DNA of 64,000 nucleotides. It comes from Albifimbria verrucaria (Eukaryota > Ascomycota > Sordariomycetes > Hypocreales > Stachybotryaceae). The notes below the pieces were generated by a model. The model ran no database searches. It saw nothing but the letters and a program-made list of their open reading frames with translations, and was not told the origin of the DNA. The translations under genes and the position numbers were made by a program. Of the stretch, positions 11,587 through 23,707 are shown piece by piece (position 1 is the stretch's first letter; each line of letters starts with the position of its first letter). The stretch covers positions 3,901,758-3,965,757 of the forward strand of contig JAHREC010000062.1 in the NCBI GenBank assembly GCA_020081605.1, in the 5' to 3' direction.

Positions 11587-12431
11587 ATCAAGTATGGCTG
11601 AGAGGAGGGGATATGGTAGCTTGAGGGCATACATGTTTTCAATATGGATGCCGGCTATGATGCGGTGATGTGTGAGGATGCTATGTTGCACGATATTGCG
11701 ACGAATGGGGCCGTTTTAATGTCGAAATTGAGGCACCGATGCTAACAACGGTCGATATCTTGGCATGGGTAATACTTCAATTTTTAATGCCCGGATTCGT
11801 AATACATTATTATTTTCTGAATCTGGAGTTGGGGAGAGAGTGTCTTAGAGATGATGATGATGGTGATGCTGCTGCAAATGGAAGCTAAGCTCTCTTCGGG
11901 CCAAGGTATTCCGAACGCGACCGAGGTAGCTTGACGAAACGAGCAGGTACCTCTGGTGCAGTGCGCAGGCAGGGGTGGCGGCAAGTACTTTTCGTGTAGA
12001 GTCTAGTGCAGTGTAATGTCTACTAAGTGCAGTGCAGTGTCTGGTGCAGCGTCTGGTGCAGTGCAGCGTACAGGGAAGTGCCAGTAGCGTGGCGGGGCAC
12101 GAGCAGGCCTGAAGATTTCCCCACCTTGGCCTCCAAATCTCAACCTCCATCCATCAATCCAACTCCATCGCCGGACTCCAAAATTCTTCATCCCTCTCCA
12201 CGACGAGCAAAGCCCATCCGACTGCACGGCGCTGCGAGCGCGCTCCCTTGCCTCGAGCGACCACACCACCCTCTGTCCCCGCTGGACTTGTCCGGTTCCT
12301 CGTCGCCCGTCGCTCTCGCCGCCAGCCTCGTCCCCCACCTCGTACGCCACTTTTTCGAAGGAAAAAAAAGTACGCGACCAGCTCAACTCGATCCAACAGC
12401 TCTACCTTGATATGCATTGCGCGCAATAGCC
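11587..12431. other. Intergenic region and RPC1 promoter
   Basis: No gene recognised. The region holds a short GTGCAGT-rich repeat (listed separately). From 12100 to 12430 it is a C/T-rich 5' leader typical of a fungal housekeeping promoter/5' UTR (CTCGAGCGACC, CCTCGTCCCCC). Long open frames on both strands reflect this biased composition. Confidence 0.5.
11952..12068 (+). repeat. GTGCAGT/CTGGTGCAG short degenerate direct repeats
   Basis: The motif CTGGTGCAG recurs at about 11952, 12037 and 12052. The related GTGCAGTG recurs at about 12007, 12026 and 12057, in a compact cluster about 370-430 nt upstream of the RPC1 start. It could be slipped-strand microsatellite DNA or a cluster of factor sites. 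Confidence 0.5.
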
Positions 12432-15400
12432 ATGGCGTCCGCAATTGACAATCCCGTCAAGCAGCAGCTTGTCGACAAGCTGCCCAAGCGATTCCGTGGC
12501 ATCAAGTTCGGTATCCAGTGAGTCAAACCCGGCTCTCCCGCGCTTTCGCATTGGCCATGCCTGCTGACTGTGACTCAACCCAGGTCCAACCAGCATGTGG
12601 CCAACCAAGCCGTCATTGAGGTTTCCAACCGATTGCTGTACGACATTGAGAACAACCGCTCGGCCTATACCCATGGACCCCTCGATTCCCGTCTGGTGAG
12701 CTTCTTCCCTTGCCTGCGTTTGTCGTCCACCTTGCTAATGCGCCCGCTAGGAATCTCCAGCAAGCAGGGCCTCTGCGCCACATGCCAGGAGCCGCTCGCT
12801 AACTGCACCGGTCACTTCGGATACGTGAGGCTGCCCCTGCCGGCCTTCCACGTCGGATACCTGCGCTTCATCATGTCTATCCTCCAAGAGATCTGCAAGG
12901 ACTGCGGCCGCGTCTTGCTGGAGGAGCACGACCGACGTGCCTACCTGAAGGAGCTGCGACGCCCACACATTGATAATATGCGCCGCACTGCTATATGCAA
13001 GCGTATCAACGAACAGTGCCGAAAGGCGCGAACTTGCCCATACTGTGGCTCCATCAACGGCCAGGTGCGCAAAACCGGTGTCCTGAAGCTCGCCCACGAC
13101 AAGTTCTCCTTCTACAACAAGTCCACCTCTGTCAAAAGGTGCCACCCGAGAGCAAGATCCGCTTCGATCAGTCATTCACCGAGGCCCGCCGTGCGAACCC
13201 TGAGCTCGACAAGCACTTGCGCAAGGCTATGGAGGATCTCAACCCTCTGAGGGTTCTTAATCTCTTCAAGTCTATCAGCCCGACCGACTGCGAGCTTTTG
13301 GGCTTGGATCCTACCGAGGGTCGTCCGGAGATGTTCATCTGGCAGTTCCTCCCTGCTCCGCCCGTCTGTATCCGACCTTCCGTAGTGCAGGACACCTCGA
13401 GTAACGAAGATGACTTGACGGCGAAGCTTGCTGATATCGTATGGGTTAGTGGTATGATTCGCTCAGCCTTGCAGAAGGGATCGTCTCTTCAAACCATCAT
13501 GGAGCAGTGGGAGTACATGCAAACCCAGATCGCCATGTACGTCAACAGTGATGTGCCAGGCTTGCAACAACCGGGCTTCGGAAAGTCGGCAAGGGGTATC
13601 TGTCAACGATTGAAGGGTAAACAAGGTCGATTCCGTGGTAACCTGTCGGGCAAGCGTGTCGACTTCTCTGGACGTACCGTCATTTCCCCGACCCTAATCT
13701 CAGTATCGAACAGGTCGCTGTGCCCATCCTTGTTGCCAAGAACCTGACATACCCGGAACGTGTTCAGCGACAAAATATTGAGAAGCTCCGGCAGTGCGTC
13801 AGGAATGGTCCCACTGTCTGGCCTGGAGCTCAGGGCGTCATCAAGTCTGATGATGGAGGCTACAAGATTTCGCTCAAATTCGGTAACCGCGAGTATGTTG
13901 CACGCGACTTGAAATTTGGCGATGTCGTCGAACGACACTTGGAAGACAACGACATTGTTCTCTTCAACCGTCAACCCTCTCTCCATAAGCTCAGTATCAT
14001 GAGTCATTTGGTCAAGGTTCGCCCATGGAGGACTTTCCGTCTCAACGAATGTGTGTGCAATCCGTATAACGCCGATTTCGATGGAGATGAGATGAACTTG
14101 CACGTTCCACAAACCGAAGAGGCTCGAGCGGAAGCCATCAACCTCATGGGTGTCAAGAACAACCTTATCACACCCAAGAATGGAGAGCCCATCATTGCAG
14201 CAACGCAGGATTTCATTACTGCTGCTTTCCTTCTTAGTAGCAAAGATCTATTCTTTGATCGCAAATCCTTCACCTACATCTGCAACCACATGTTGCAGGG
14301 TTTCACTCACCTCGACGTTCCGCCACCGGCAATTATCGCCCCCAGAGCTCTATGGACAGGAAAGCAAATTTTCAACGTTATGATTCGACCCAACAAAGAC
14401 TCTCCGGTCAAGATCAACCTTGATGCGAAGTGCAAAATTTACAAGGCACGACCAGGCCAGGCTCCCGATATGGATCCGACAGACAGTTGGCTTGTGATCA
14501 GGAACTCCGAGGTCATGTGCGGCCGCATGGATAAGAACACTGTCGGCGCCGGCAAGAAGGATTCCATCTTCTACGTAATCCTTCGTGACTATGGTCCGGA
14601 TGAGGCAGCTGCTTGTATGAACCGCTTGGCAAAGCTTTGCGCGCGAACCCTTACCAACAGAGGCTTCTCTATCGGAGTGGGCGATGTGTTCCCTCCCGAA
14701 GAGCTTAACGTGGAGAAGGAGGTCCTCGTTTCCACAGCTTACAACAAGTGTGACGAACTCATCGAGACGTTCAAGCAAGGCAAGCTAGAGAAGGCTCCTG
14801 GTTGTAACATGGAGCAGACTCTAGAGAACTCCATCTCCGGTATTCTCAGTAAGGTTCGACAGCAGGCCGGTACATACTGTGTGGACACTCTCAGTCGCAA
14901 CAATGCTCCTCTTGTCATGGCCAAGTCTGGATCCAAGGGTTCCGACATTAACGTCGCCCAGATGGTGGCCCTGGTCGGTCAGCAAATTATTGGTGGTAAG
15001 CGAGTCGCGGATGGTTTCCAGGACCGAAGTCTTCCCCATTTCCACAAGAACGCTCGTCAGCCCCGTCTCGAGGTTTCGTTAAGAACAGTTTCTACACTGG
15101 ACTTACCCCTACGGAGTTCTTGTTCCACGCCATTTCAGGTCGTGAAGGTCTAGTCGATACTGCAGTCAAGACTGCCGAAACTGGCTACATGTCCCGACGA
15201 CTGATGAAGTCGCTGGAAGATTTGTCTACCCAGTATGATAACACTGTCCGAACCTCGGGTGGTACCATTGTGCAGTTCCTTTTTGGTGCTGACAACCTGG
15301 ACCCTGTGGACATGGAGGCCACAGCTGGTCCTGTCAACTTTGCGCGCACGTGGCTTCACGCAGAGACCATTACGTGGGACAATGAAGAGCCTTCAATGAC

Positions 15401-16887
15401 ACCAAAGGAGATCCGTGACTTCTGTGAGTCGATGATTGCAGTGGAGCGTAAGCGCTATCTGCGAAAGGGTCTTCTTCACGACGAACCCCTTGACTACGAG
15501 GACATGACCAACTATGGTGTGGATGAGCACGAGGGTGGACGAAAGTTCCTTCGAGAGATTACAGAGTTTGTCGGCAAGCTGGCGACTAAGCTGAGCAAGG
15601 TTCGAAAGCTAGCTGGTGTCGAGGACGAAGGCGTCGTGCTGGAGCAGTCTGTTCAGGATCACTCAGAGCGAACTGCTAAGGTTTCGCTCACAGCTTTGCG
15701 ATACTTTATCAAGCTGTGTCTCGAAAAGTACAAGAAGGCCCACGTTGAACCTGGTCACTCAGTTGGTGCTGTCGGAGCTCAGTCCATTGGTGAGCCCGGT
15801 ACCCAGATGACCCTGAAGACTTTCCATTTCGCTGGTGTCGCCGGTATGAGTATTACTCAGGGTGTGCCCCGAATCAAGGAAATCATCAACGCCTCGAAGA
15901 CGATTAGTACGCCAGTCATCACTTGCCCTCTCCTCAATGATAAGCAGATTGAGGCGGCAAGGGTGGTCAAGGCACGTATCGAGAAGACATATGTCTCTGA
16001 CGTGCTTCGTTTCGTCGAGGATGAGTGGCGTTCGGACGAAGGCAACGTCATTTTGCAAATTGACATGCAGGCGCTGGCAGACATGCATCTCGGCATTAAT
16101 GTATATGACATTGCCGAAGCCATCTGCAAGCAAAGAAGCTCAAGGTCCCCGCAGAAGACCTTGCTATCAATGGAGACAGAATCGTCGTCCGTGTTCGCAA
16201 CCCTAGCGACATGCCAGCGAAGAGAACTGCCCGAACCAAGACGACTGATGAGTCCAGTGATATGCTTCTTAGGGCTGGTTTCCTCCGCCGAGAACTTCCA
16301 GGCGTGCCAATTTGCGGTTACCCAGATGCCTCTCGAGCTCTTATTGAGACGAGTGATGCTTTGACTCACAAGGTCCTAGTTGAAGGTTACGGATTGCGCT
16401 CTTGCATGAACACAGAGGGTGTTATCGGTACAAAGGTCCGTAGTAACAGCGTAATGGAGTGTCTGGAGGTCCTCGGTATTGAAGCGGCACGAACCTCAAT
16501 TGCCGACGAAATCGGCGCCGTCATGGGCGACATGGGTATCGATCCTCGTCACATGCAGCTTCTCGCAGACGTCATGACGTTCAAGGGAGAAGTCCTGGGT
16601 ATCACGCGTTTCGGTCTGTCCAAGATGCGAGACAGTGTGCTGCATCTGGCCTCCTTCGAGAAGACCCCGACCACTTGTTCGCTGCCGCAGCCGGCATGAA
16701 GACCGATTTGATCGAAGGTGTCAGTGAGGGTATCATCATGGGCCAGACAATGAGCGTCGGCACTGGTGCCTTCCAGGTCGTGCGACGACTAGGCATCCGA
16801 CCTGGCGAGCTGTCACAGAAGCGAACACTGTTTGAGGATGCATGGAGGTCAGAGACTGAGGCCAAGAAGAAGACCCGACGGGTGTAA
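12432..16887 (+). CDS. rpc1: DNA-directed RNA polymerase III subunit RPC1 (largest subunit)
   Basis: Catalytic subunit of nuclear RNA polymerase III (yeast Rpo31/Rpc160), which transcribes tRNAs and 5S rRNA. Start ATG at 12432 ([20 protein letters not shown]); introns 12518-12583 and 12696-12750. Visible landmarks: zinc-binding [17 protein letters not shown]; clamp [27 protein letters not shown]; the active-site Mg motif [16 protein letters not shown] (about 14065); the funnel/bridge-helix segment [40 protein letters not shown]; and a C-terminal [20 protein letters not shown]. The coding frame shifts six times, each repaired by one added base, at 12750, 13134-13137, 13686-13689, 15061-15064, 16130 and 16665-16668. 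Corrected length is about 1446 aa, normal for the family. Because this gene is essential, the shifts are almost certainly consensus errors. Confidence 0.95.
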
Positions 16888-17506
16888 ATGTTAGGTACAT
16901 GGCATGTGAATTTATTACGAACATCACGGCGAAAGGTTAGGATGGCTTTGGTGTACGATTGATTGCCTTGATAAACTGGGACATGGAGCAAGGGTAACAG
17001 GTAGCAAAAGTTGAAAAAATGGACGGCTTATTATTTATTGCTTCGCTATGCTGCTAAATCGATGATTGCCGTGCTTTTTATGTTCGTGATAGTGTCGATA
17101 CATGCCAGATGTCTACATTCTGCTGTTAGGATTGTGTGAAGGCCAGGTAACGGGCAACGCACCTTGAAGTCTTCTTGGCTTGAAGTCGGCGTCCCTGAAC
17201 CTCCCATCTAACAGTCCAAATTCCTTATCTCACATAAATCCCTATTTGTTGTGTACCAGCCTTATATACCAATGCCTTAAAGTTATCCTCCGAAATAAAC
17301 CACGGATTGTACAGCCTGGGACATGAATGAGCGTCCTCAACCAACAAATATATAGTCTTCGCTTGCTTCCAGTCTAAAATCGCAAAAAGGAAGGGGGAAA
17401 GAAGAAGAAAAAAGAGTTGAAATGTTTGGTCTAGACAGACCAGTCGCAGATTGTTCAGTTCGATCTCCTGATCCTCGAAATGCCATGCTCGTAAACAAGC
17501 GCTTCG
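16888..17506. other. 3' intergenic region between convergent genes
   Basis: Contains the 3' UTRs of RPC1 (plus strand) and the bZIP gene (minus strand). It is AT-rich, with an A-rich stretch near 17385-17420, and no gene is seen. Confidence 0.5.
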
Positions 17507-18658
17507 TCAATTAGAAGGCGGCGGCGCCATGATGTCGGCGACTGTTTCGCCCCTCAAACGCCGCAGCATCAATCCTACTCCCATGGTGGCGAACATCGTA
17601 TGCCAGCGTGGCCCGCCTGGTGAGCATACGAAGTTGCCGCATAGGCTGACGACGAAGCGGCCTACGCATAACACGTCGTAATCGGTCGCACGGCCCTGCA
17701 CCACGGCTTGGATACGCTCGAACTCCTCGGGCGTGGACTGCGCGCGAATGTGCTCCTCGACGTCGCGTGGTGAGCGCCACAGGTCCGGGTTGGCCAGAGG
17801 CCCGAGCTGGCGTTCGCGTTCGGCAGCGGCGGACGCTGAGGTGAGCTTGCGGTAGCGCTCGCGCAGGGCTTCGACATCGGCGAGGCCGCCGAGACGGCGG
17901 AAGACGCAGCCTTTCACGGTGCGGTTGGTGAGGCGGGAGCGCGCGAGGCTGGCGAGGTAGGCCTGGTCGGTCATGACGCGCAGGGTCCCGAACATGTGCT
18001 CGTCCATGAAGTCCTCAAACTGGGTGGTGGCGCCGCCGCGCTGGATCTGCCGCCATAGCGTGACGGTGTAGGTAGTGCAGGCCCAGGAGATGAGCCCGGC
18101 GAGCGTGGAGAGGCCGTCGTCGAGATACGGGCCAGGCGAGTCTGGCTGCACAAGCGCGACGGGATCGGAAGTACCATGACGAACAGACACTGAAGCAGGC
18201 GAGTACTCGGGGACCTGCGGAGGCGAGTACAGCGTCGGGCCCGTGGTGAAGCTGCTCCCGCCGTTGGTGACGCCGGTAGTTGCGCTGGCAGCGGGCGAGT
18301 CTTCAAAGTCAAGCGGCTCCAGCTCGGCAGCCTCTCGGGCCTCTGCTATCGCCGTCTCAAGCTCCGGCCACGGCCGGCCCCGAACCTTGACAGCATCGCT
18401 AATGGCGGCGATGGCATCGCGGAGACGTTTGTTGTCCTCCTGCAGGGTTTGGAACTTATTCGCGTGTCTCTTGCGGTACTCCCGCTGGGCGAGCTTCCCA
18501 CGCTCGCGGCGGGACTGTCGATATTTAGTCAGCATATGAGTTTATAAGCCGATATTTGCAATCTGCAACAGAATCATGTGTGATTTACGACCACGAAATA
18601 AGAGATGTCAAAAACTAACGTTGGGCATTTGCTTCTCGGCGTGATTTGAGTCCGCCAT
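17507..18658 (-). CDS. bZIP transcription factor, DUF3425 family
   Basis: Model: exon 1 18620-18658 (13 codons, MADSNHAEKQMPN), intron with donor GTTAGT and acceptor CGACAG, exon 2 17507-18514; 348 aa, no frame problem. The splice places SRRERGKLAQREYRKRHANK directly after exon 1, forming a bZIP basic region. A short leucine-zipper-like helix follows (LQEDNKRLRDAIAAI). The C-terminal half is the DUF3425-type domain of fungal regulators (MFGTLRVMTDQAYLASLARS, GRFVVSLCGNFVCSPGGPRW). The basic region has Gly where canonical bZIPs carry the invariant Asn, so DNA specificity may differ. A Ser/Thr/Pro-rich linker sits between. It is divergent from the SDR gene (starts 714 nt apart), so it may regulate its neighbour. 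DNA-binding role is well supported; targets are unknown. Confidence 0.8.
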
Positions 18659-19371
18659 GGGAGATGGACTAGCAGGGACAGGCAAAAGACGGGGATATGC
18701 TAACGTTGCCGGCGGGACGGCCTCTGCTGCAGAACTACGCGGTAACGAGCGCCTAGCTCAGTTAAACCGGTCAACGGGATGGGATGAGTGGTGAATGAGG
18801 ATAACGTTGACGGGGAGCTCTGGGGATCGTCTGGGTGACTTGTTGAACAATCAGAGGGCGTAACGTTATCACAGCACGGTCCACTTTAATTCCTCCGAAA
18901 GTGCATGTACAGGTACTCATGCACGGCGTGGTCTTAGGCGTATGAATGGCGCAAGGTTTCAGGTCCGGATGTATCGACTACTTGCAATGGCGCGATTTCC
19001 ATTCGCTTTACTCAGCATCGCGCATTGTTCTATCAGGGAGGGGATTGCCTCAGTGGTAGGACCCTAGCATGCCATTGTGGACGGAATGGATTCAGCGTGA
19101 GGGTCCGGCAACGTTTGCGTGCAATCTCGGAGCAACTATTGTCGCGGTGAATTCGTTCTGACAGATACACGGAATCTCAAGCGCGGGAGAGGGATCTGGA
19201 AGAGCAGAAGTAGATAGATGGTCTATAGAAGATGTTGTGTATAAGTACAGTTAAGCGTCCAAGACGAGGTATTGTAGATAACATCAAGAAACTACATCCA
19301 ATAAACACTTCAGTTGCTCAAGCAAGCAAAACCCCAAGTTCCAAATCTACTTCAGATCTCCTTCCCACACC
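18659..19371. promoter_or_regulatory. Divergent promoter region between bZIP and SDR genes
   Basis: 712 bp between two divergent start codons. The sequence AACGTT occurs several times (about 18619, 18702, 18803 and 18861). An ATAAGTAC-type AT box near 19241 lies about 130 nt from the SDR ATG. I cannot assign factors. Confidence 0.4.
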
Positions 19372-20240
19372 ATGGACGTCAAACTCCCCGTCAAGACCCT
19401 CCACAGCTCCAGCTACGCCGCCATCGCCACGGACCGGCCCGAAGTCTCCACCCGGGGCCGAAGCGCCGTCATCACCGGCGGCGGGAGTGGCCTCGGTGCC
19501 TCCATTGCCGAATCCTTCGCCCGTTCCGGCATCTCGCATCTGGCTCTGCTGGGCCGCACCGAGGCTACCCTGCTCGCCACGAAGGAGAAGCTCCTGGCCA
19601 TCAGCCCGGAGACAAAGGTGTACACTTACATCGCGGACGTGGTCGACGCGGAGGCTACGGCGCGTGCGCTGGATGCTTTGCGGCGGCGCTTGATGGTCGG
19701 GGCATTGATGTGTTGGTTGCCAATGCTGGTGTTATTGGCGATTTGGCGTCTGTTGCTGAGGTGAAGCCAGATGCTTGGTGGAAGGCCCACGAGGTCAACG
19801 TCCGCGGTAACTTCAACCTCCTCCAGAGCTTTGATCGACACGCCGCGCCTACGGCACGCATTGTGCACATGTCCACCGCCGCCGTCCACATCCCCTATAT
19901 TCCCGGGTACTCCGCATACCGCACATCAAAGCTAGCTGCGACACGCCTCTTCGACTACTACGGATGGGAGCACCCCGACCGCCGCGTCGTGCACATGCAC
20001 CCAGGCTTAGTACACACCCCGGCCACGGAGCCCATTGCCGAATCGCTCAAGGACGTCCCCGGCCTAGTCTGGGACGACGCCCAGCTCGGCGCAGACTTCG
20101 CAGTATGGCTTGTCAGCGACGAGGCAGAGTTTCTTAAAGGCCGATTCGTCTGGGCTACATGGGACGTGGACGAACTAAAAGCGCTAAAGGCCGATCTCGA
20201 GGCAGATGCGACGAAGCTGACAATTGGGCTGCTCGTATAA
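19372..20240 (+). CDS. Short-chain dehydrogenase/reductase (SDR)
   Basis: Classical SDR, NAD(P)-dependent oxidoreductase, about 289 aa. The cofactor-binding glycine motif TGGGSGLG is at residues 35-42. VLVANAGVIG provides the NAG motif. HMSTAAVHIPYIPGYSAYRTSK contains the catalytic Ser and the YxxxK pair, followed by PGLVHTPATEP. The two halves are in adjacent frames and join if a G is missing at about 19680 (TTG/CGG), the only irregularity. No introns. Substrate cannot be inferred. It lies between a bZIP regulator and a polytopic membrane protein, which could form a small co-regulated metabolic locus, although this is inference. Confidence 0.85.
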
Positions 20241-20603
20241 GCAACGTCATCTCCGCAAGGTATAGCAGCATCTACAATCTTGTTTTATAGACAGCATACT
20301 TAGGATAGACTTGATTTACAATTTTCTCCAACCATCGCCTGCCTAATGAGCCTCTAGCGCGCAAGGCTGTGTCCTGCACGGTGGTGAAAGCATGGACCAG
20401 CAAATTTAAGACATGCGTAAAAAAAATCACGAACCCCTGATTAAGTGTAATTTGGAGGTGCTAATTAGGCCAGGACCAAAACAGGTCATATGCCACTGCA
20501 ACACCATCCCATGACCACGCTTCCACTCGTCGCAGCCATCGCCAAACCCTCATTCCTTGATACCTAAAAATCATAGTACCTACAGAACGTTCTCACTATT
20601 ATA
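20241..20603. other. Intergenic, no gene
   Basis: 3' UTR of the SDR gene and promoter of the membrane protein gene. An ATTATAATG context immediately precedes the ATG at 20604. Nothing else is seen. Confidence 0.5.
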
Positions 20604-21727
20604 ATGCCGCTTTCATTTCTTCAGAGACAGCGGCAGCCACCGCTCGTCCACACGCTCTCCTTTCCGCTACTCCTCGTCGTTCCCGTCCTGCTGGCCGTCG
20701 CTACAGTAGTCGGCCTGTTCCTAGCCTCCGACGTCAACGCCGCGCTGCTATGGTCGCAGTGCCACGCCCGCGCGCGTATCCCCTTGCTCAGCCACATTCC
20801 CGGTGTCGGCACGGTGCTGTGCTACCTGCCCAGCTTCTTCCATGAGGCCCTCGCCAGCGTGCGCAGCGCCGTTGTCATGGCCGTCGTGCTGGCGTTCGTG
20901 GGCGCCTTATTGACCGTGTGTCTCGTCGAGGCGGCGCGCGTGTGTAACTCTCAAAGCAAGGTGATCAAGAGCCCGACGGGTGTGTGGCTCGTGTTCAATC
21001 TTCTGGGAGGCGCGGCGATTTGGCAGCTGGTGATTGTGCCGGCGTTTATGTGGAGGGCCAAGGAGCTGCTTGGGGAGAAAAAGAGACAGCTAGAGATCAG
21101 GTTGATGACTCGGATTCTGTGGCCACCAAAGATGATGCTCAGCTTCGGCATATCCCTCGCGAGGAAGTTATCGCCATCTCCCTCAGCGTTGCGCTAGGCT
21201 ACTACTTACCATCCATTCTCATGGTCACCCTCAACACCCCAGCCATTATCTGTATCTGGCTCTTCTTCCCGCTCCTCGTCGCTCTCATCCGTCATACAAC
21301 CAAATGGGTCCTCTTGAGGTTCGCAAGTTCTTCATCACCACGTACCACTCATCTCGAGGCCAGCCGCCCAAGCCTGCTCATCGTCTACGCCATCCCCGTC
21401 GTCCTTTCGGTTCTCGCGCATTTCCTCTTCATCTGGCACATCACGCTTAAGAGCGACGACCGCAAGGAGATGACGCGCTCCACTGTTGCTTTTATCGAGT
21501 TCGACATCCAGGCCATTGGTTGGACTGTCTTGTACTGGTTGCTCGTCGAGGTCGGCTGGGAAGCGCCTCTGGCTATGATCCCCATGGCTCTGGTGGTCGG
21601 CCCAGGCGCCGCGACATGTTTGACGTGGACCTACGTCAGGGAGCCGTTATTTCAGAATGCATTGAGTCACGCATCTGAAGGTTCGGGCGAGCAAGAGGCT
21701 GATGAGCAGTCGCCTTTGTTAAGATAG
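20604..21727 (+). CDS. Polytopic membrane protein of unknown function
   Basis: About 374 aa when one base is restored at the A run 21078-21082 (frame 0 to frame 2), with no introns. Strongly hydrophobic segments are: LLLVVPVLLAVATVVGLFLA near residue 25, VVMAVVLAFVGALLTVCLV, GVWLVFNLLGGAAIWQLVIV, ALGYYLPSILMVTL, ICIWLFFPLLVALI, LLIVYAIPVVLSVLAHFLFI, a helix around WTVLYWLLVEVGW, and a last helix over PMALVVGPGAATCL. That is about eight membrane spans. The C-terminus is acidic (EQEADEQSPLLR). The layout recalls membrane proteins found in fungal secondary-metabolite loci, but I recognise no family signature and assert no enzyme activity. It follows the SDR gene on the same strand. Confidence 0.65.
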
Positions 21728-21916
21728 AATAGTATGATCATGAGTCACTTCCTTCGGTAGTAATACGTAATTGTCACAAGTATGAAATACCCTTGTTTTA
21801 CAGGCTTTACAATCCCGCATGGCTAGTAATTACACGTATGATGTACATGGGCGATCCGTCCCGCCATCTTTACATCTCCTTGACACACCGCGCCGTCTAA
21901 ATCTCCCCATCTATTC

Positions 21917-22908
21917 TTACAGCTCAGCAAGTCGCTTCAGGATCCTCTCCCGCACCAGCTTCGACGCCACCTCGGAGCCATGCTGCAGCGTAAGGGCTCC
22001 AACGATGGCCAGAATACCTCCGTTCAGGATAACCTCCACACCGGAAGTGTGAAGCTTCTGTGTCTGTAGCGCAAAGGGTTAGCTTCTGTCCGTTTTACAT
22101 ATCGACAAAGGTGTCACGCGAGGTATTCACCTGACGGGGCTTCCATCGCATAACATCCAGCAAACCCACGCTCATCGCCAGCGAGTGCAGCGCCTCCTTG
22201 CTCACAATATCCTTGGCCGACTCGACGTTCAGGTTGTCCACAGCCAAGAGCTGGCTGTTCTTGAAGGGCTTCCTCTCAAACTCGTCGGGCAACTGTCCGA
22301 CACTGGATTTAGGGCCCTGGCTGACAATGTGCTTGGTAGCCTCCATGAGAAGTGTGACACGTCCTACAACGGCACACGTTAGTTTAAATGCCATTCTGAA
22401 ATCTTCCCTCCCATATTGCAATCCTTATATGGTAGGGCATGACCAAAGTCCACATACCCATCAGTGCCAGTCGGTCGTTGAACCCTCTCCTTCCCTGATC
22501 GAAACTCTTGTGCGTAACAGCCAGCCACTTGAGCTCCTCAGGCAGCAGCTTGCTTCCGTTCGGTCCCAGAAAGCGGTCGTACATCTCGTCCAGCTTCTTC
22601 GGGTCCGCGTTGACCTTCCAGATCTTGTTGTGCTCCTTCTTGGCGAAGTTCATGCGCAGCTCGGCCTGCATGCCAGAGGGAGTCTGGCGCCACCGCGGCG
22701 CAGGGCCCTTGCCAGCATTCTGGGGCGCGGACTTTGGCACGGTCAGGTTAGAGGTGTAGTCGTCCCGTCGCACGTTGGCAAACGCGGCGTTGAAGGCATC
22801 GTTGGAGGAAGGGGTGGTGTCGGTGGCGTAAGTGCGCAGACACGGCGTCAGGGCACGGGCACAGGTGCGAGACCTTTGGATGGCCGTTCGGCAGGGCTGG
22901 AGGGCCAT
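21917..22908 (-). CDS. mrpl15: Mitochondrial large ribosomal subunit protein mL57 (MRPL15, RNase III-like fold)
   Basis: Exons on the minus strand: 22458-22908, 22131-22363 and 21917-22063; 276 aa, in frame throughout. The start at 22908 is preferred because it gives a mitochondrial presequence (MALQPCRTAIQRSRTCARAL) rich in Arg and lacking acids; the frame is open further upstream. Conserved body: FLGPNGSKLLPEELKWLAVT, HKSFDQGRRGFNDRLALMGR, VTLLMEATKHIV, ESAKDIVSKEALHSLAMSVG, DVMRWKPRQ, and HTSGVEVILNGGILAIVGAL. These match the RNase III-fold family of mitoribosomal mL57 proteins; catalytic acidic residues of true RNase III are not apparent. It is convergent with the membrane protein gene and part of the core-like block. 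Confidence 0.85.
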
Positions 22909-23707
22909 ATTGACGGGCAATTGACCGGTTGGTTGCCCGTGAATATGGAAAACGTTGTCGGCGACGTGATGGTCGATCCTGGAGAATAGCTTGGCCAAAG
23001 ATTCGCCGAACATTTTCTCGCTGTCACGTGAGCAGCGCAGGGGTCTAGCTAGCGCCGGTGCCGATAAGAAATTGATGCTGCGATAAGAAGTGCATGCGCC
23101 GCCGAAGGTACCCACACCATGCTCGTGTTGAACTGGCGGAAAACTACATACGAAGACGGCCCTCGCTCGCAACAATTGAAAAGTCACGTCTATGTAAAGT
23201 ATCATTGATGCTAATTATCTTTATATACATTCACAGAAAAAAGTGTGAAAGAAGAAATTCATCCAGCATCATTCATTCGGCTCAGCAGGAGTCACCCTCG
23301 ATTATCACTGTAGAGTATCAGGTATCAATGATCTACAGTCCACAAGGCACCTTCAGTGCCTATTTCTCTAAAATAGAACTTACTGATTAATGATAATATC
23401 AATGACTATTGCTTTCGTCTATGTAAGCCTCGTCTTCCTGTTTACGAATCAACACCTAGACCAATTGACTTACCCTATACCTCTATGAGGCGGCGTTGTC
23501 CATGATCCAGAATGAAGCTCTTTGCTTAAATGGTTAAGGTAGGTACGTGAATCTTTGTCCCATGGAGGTGAAGAATTGCTCTGTTCATGAGGCGAATTTG
23601 TTTCAGCCTTGACATGTGTATTCTACCTCAGGTTGTAAGCTACAGGTGAAGAAACCGCACAATGTACAGTATTCCAACTAAAACCCACACATGTATGGCC
23701 CTACTTA
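22909..23707. other. Intergenic region upstream of mL57
   Basis: About 800 bp, no gene recognised. The open frame running back from mL57 to 23205 is taken as 5' leader. The segment 23190-23700 is AT-rich and includes the 3' end region of the oxidoreductase gene. Confidence 0.45.
23025..23030. promoter_or_regulatory. CACGTG E-box upstream of mL57
   Basis: A perfect palindromic CACGTG sits about 117 nt before the mL57 start. Such E-boxes are targets of Cbf1/bHLH factors in fungi. Only position and sequence support it here. Confidence 0.3.

Noticed and set aside
12003..12674. Several 66-127 codon open frames on both strands upstream of and over the RPC1 start
   Set aside because: They overlap each other and the RPC1 leader, and have biased composition (Arg/Pro/Ser) with no motifs.
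12432..16887. RPC1 as a pseudogene because of six frameshifts
   Set aside because: The gene is essential and normally single copy. All shifts are one-base deletions, mostly in short runs, and the codons between them are perfectly conserved, which fits sequence error.
22198..22989. 263-codon plus-strand open frame
   Set aside because: Antisense to the well-supported mL57 exons; it is a shadow of that gene's codon usage.
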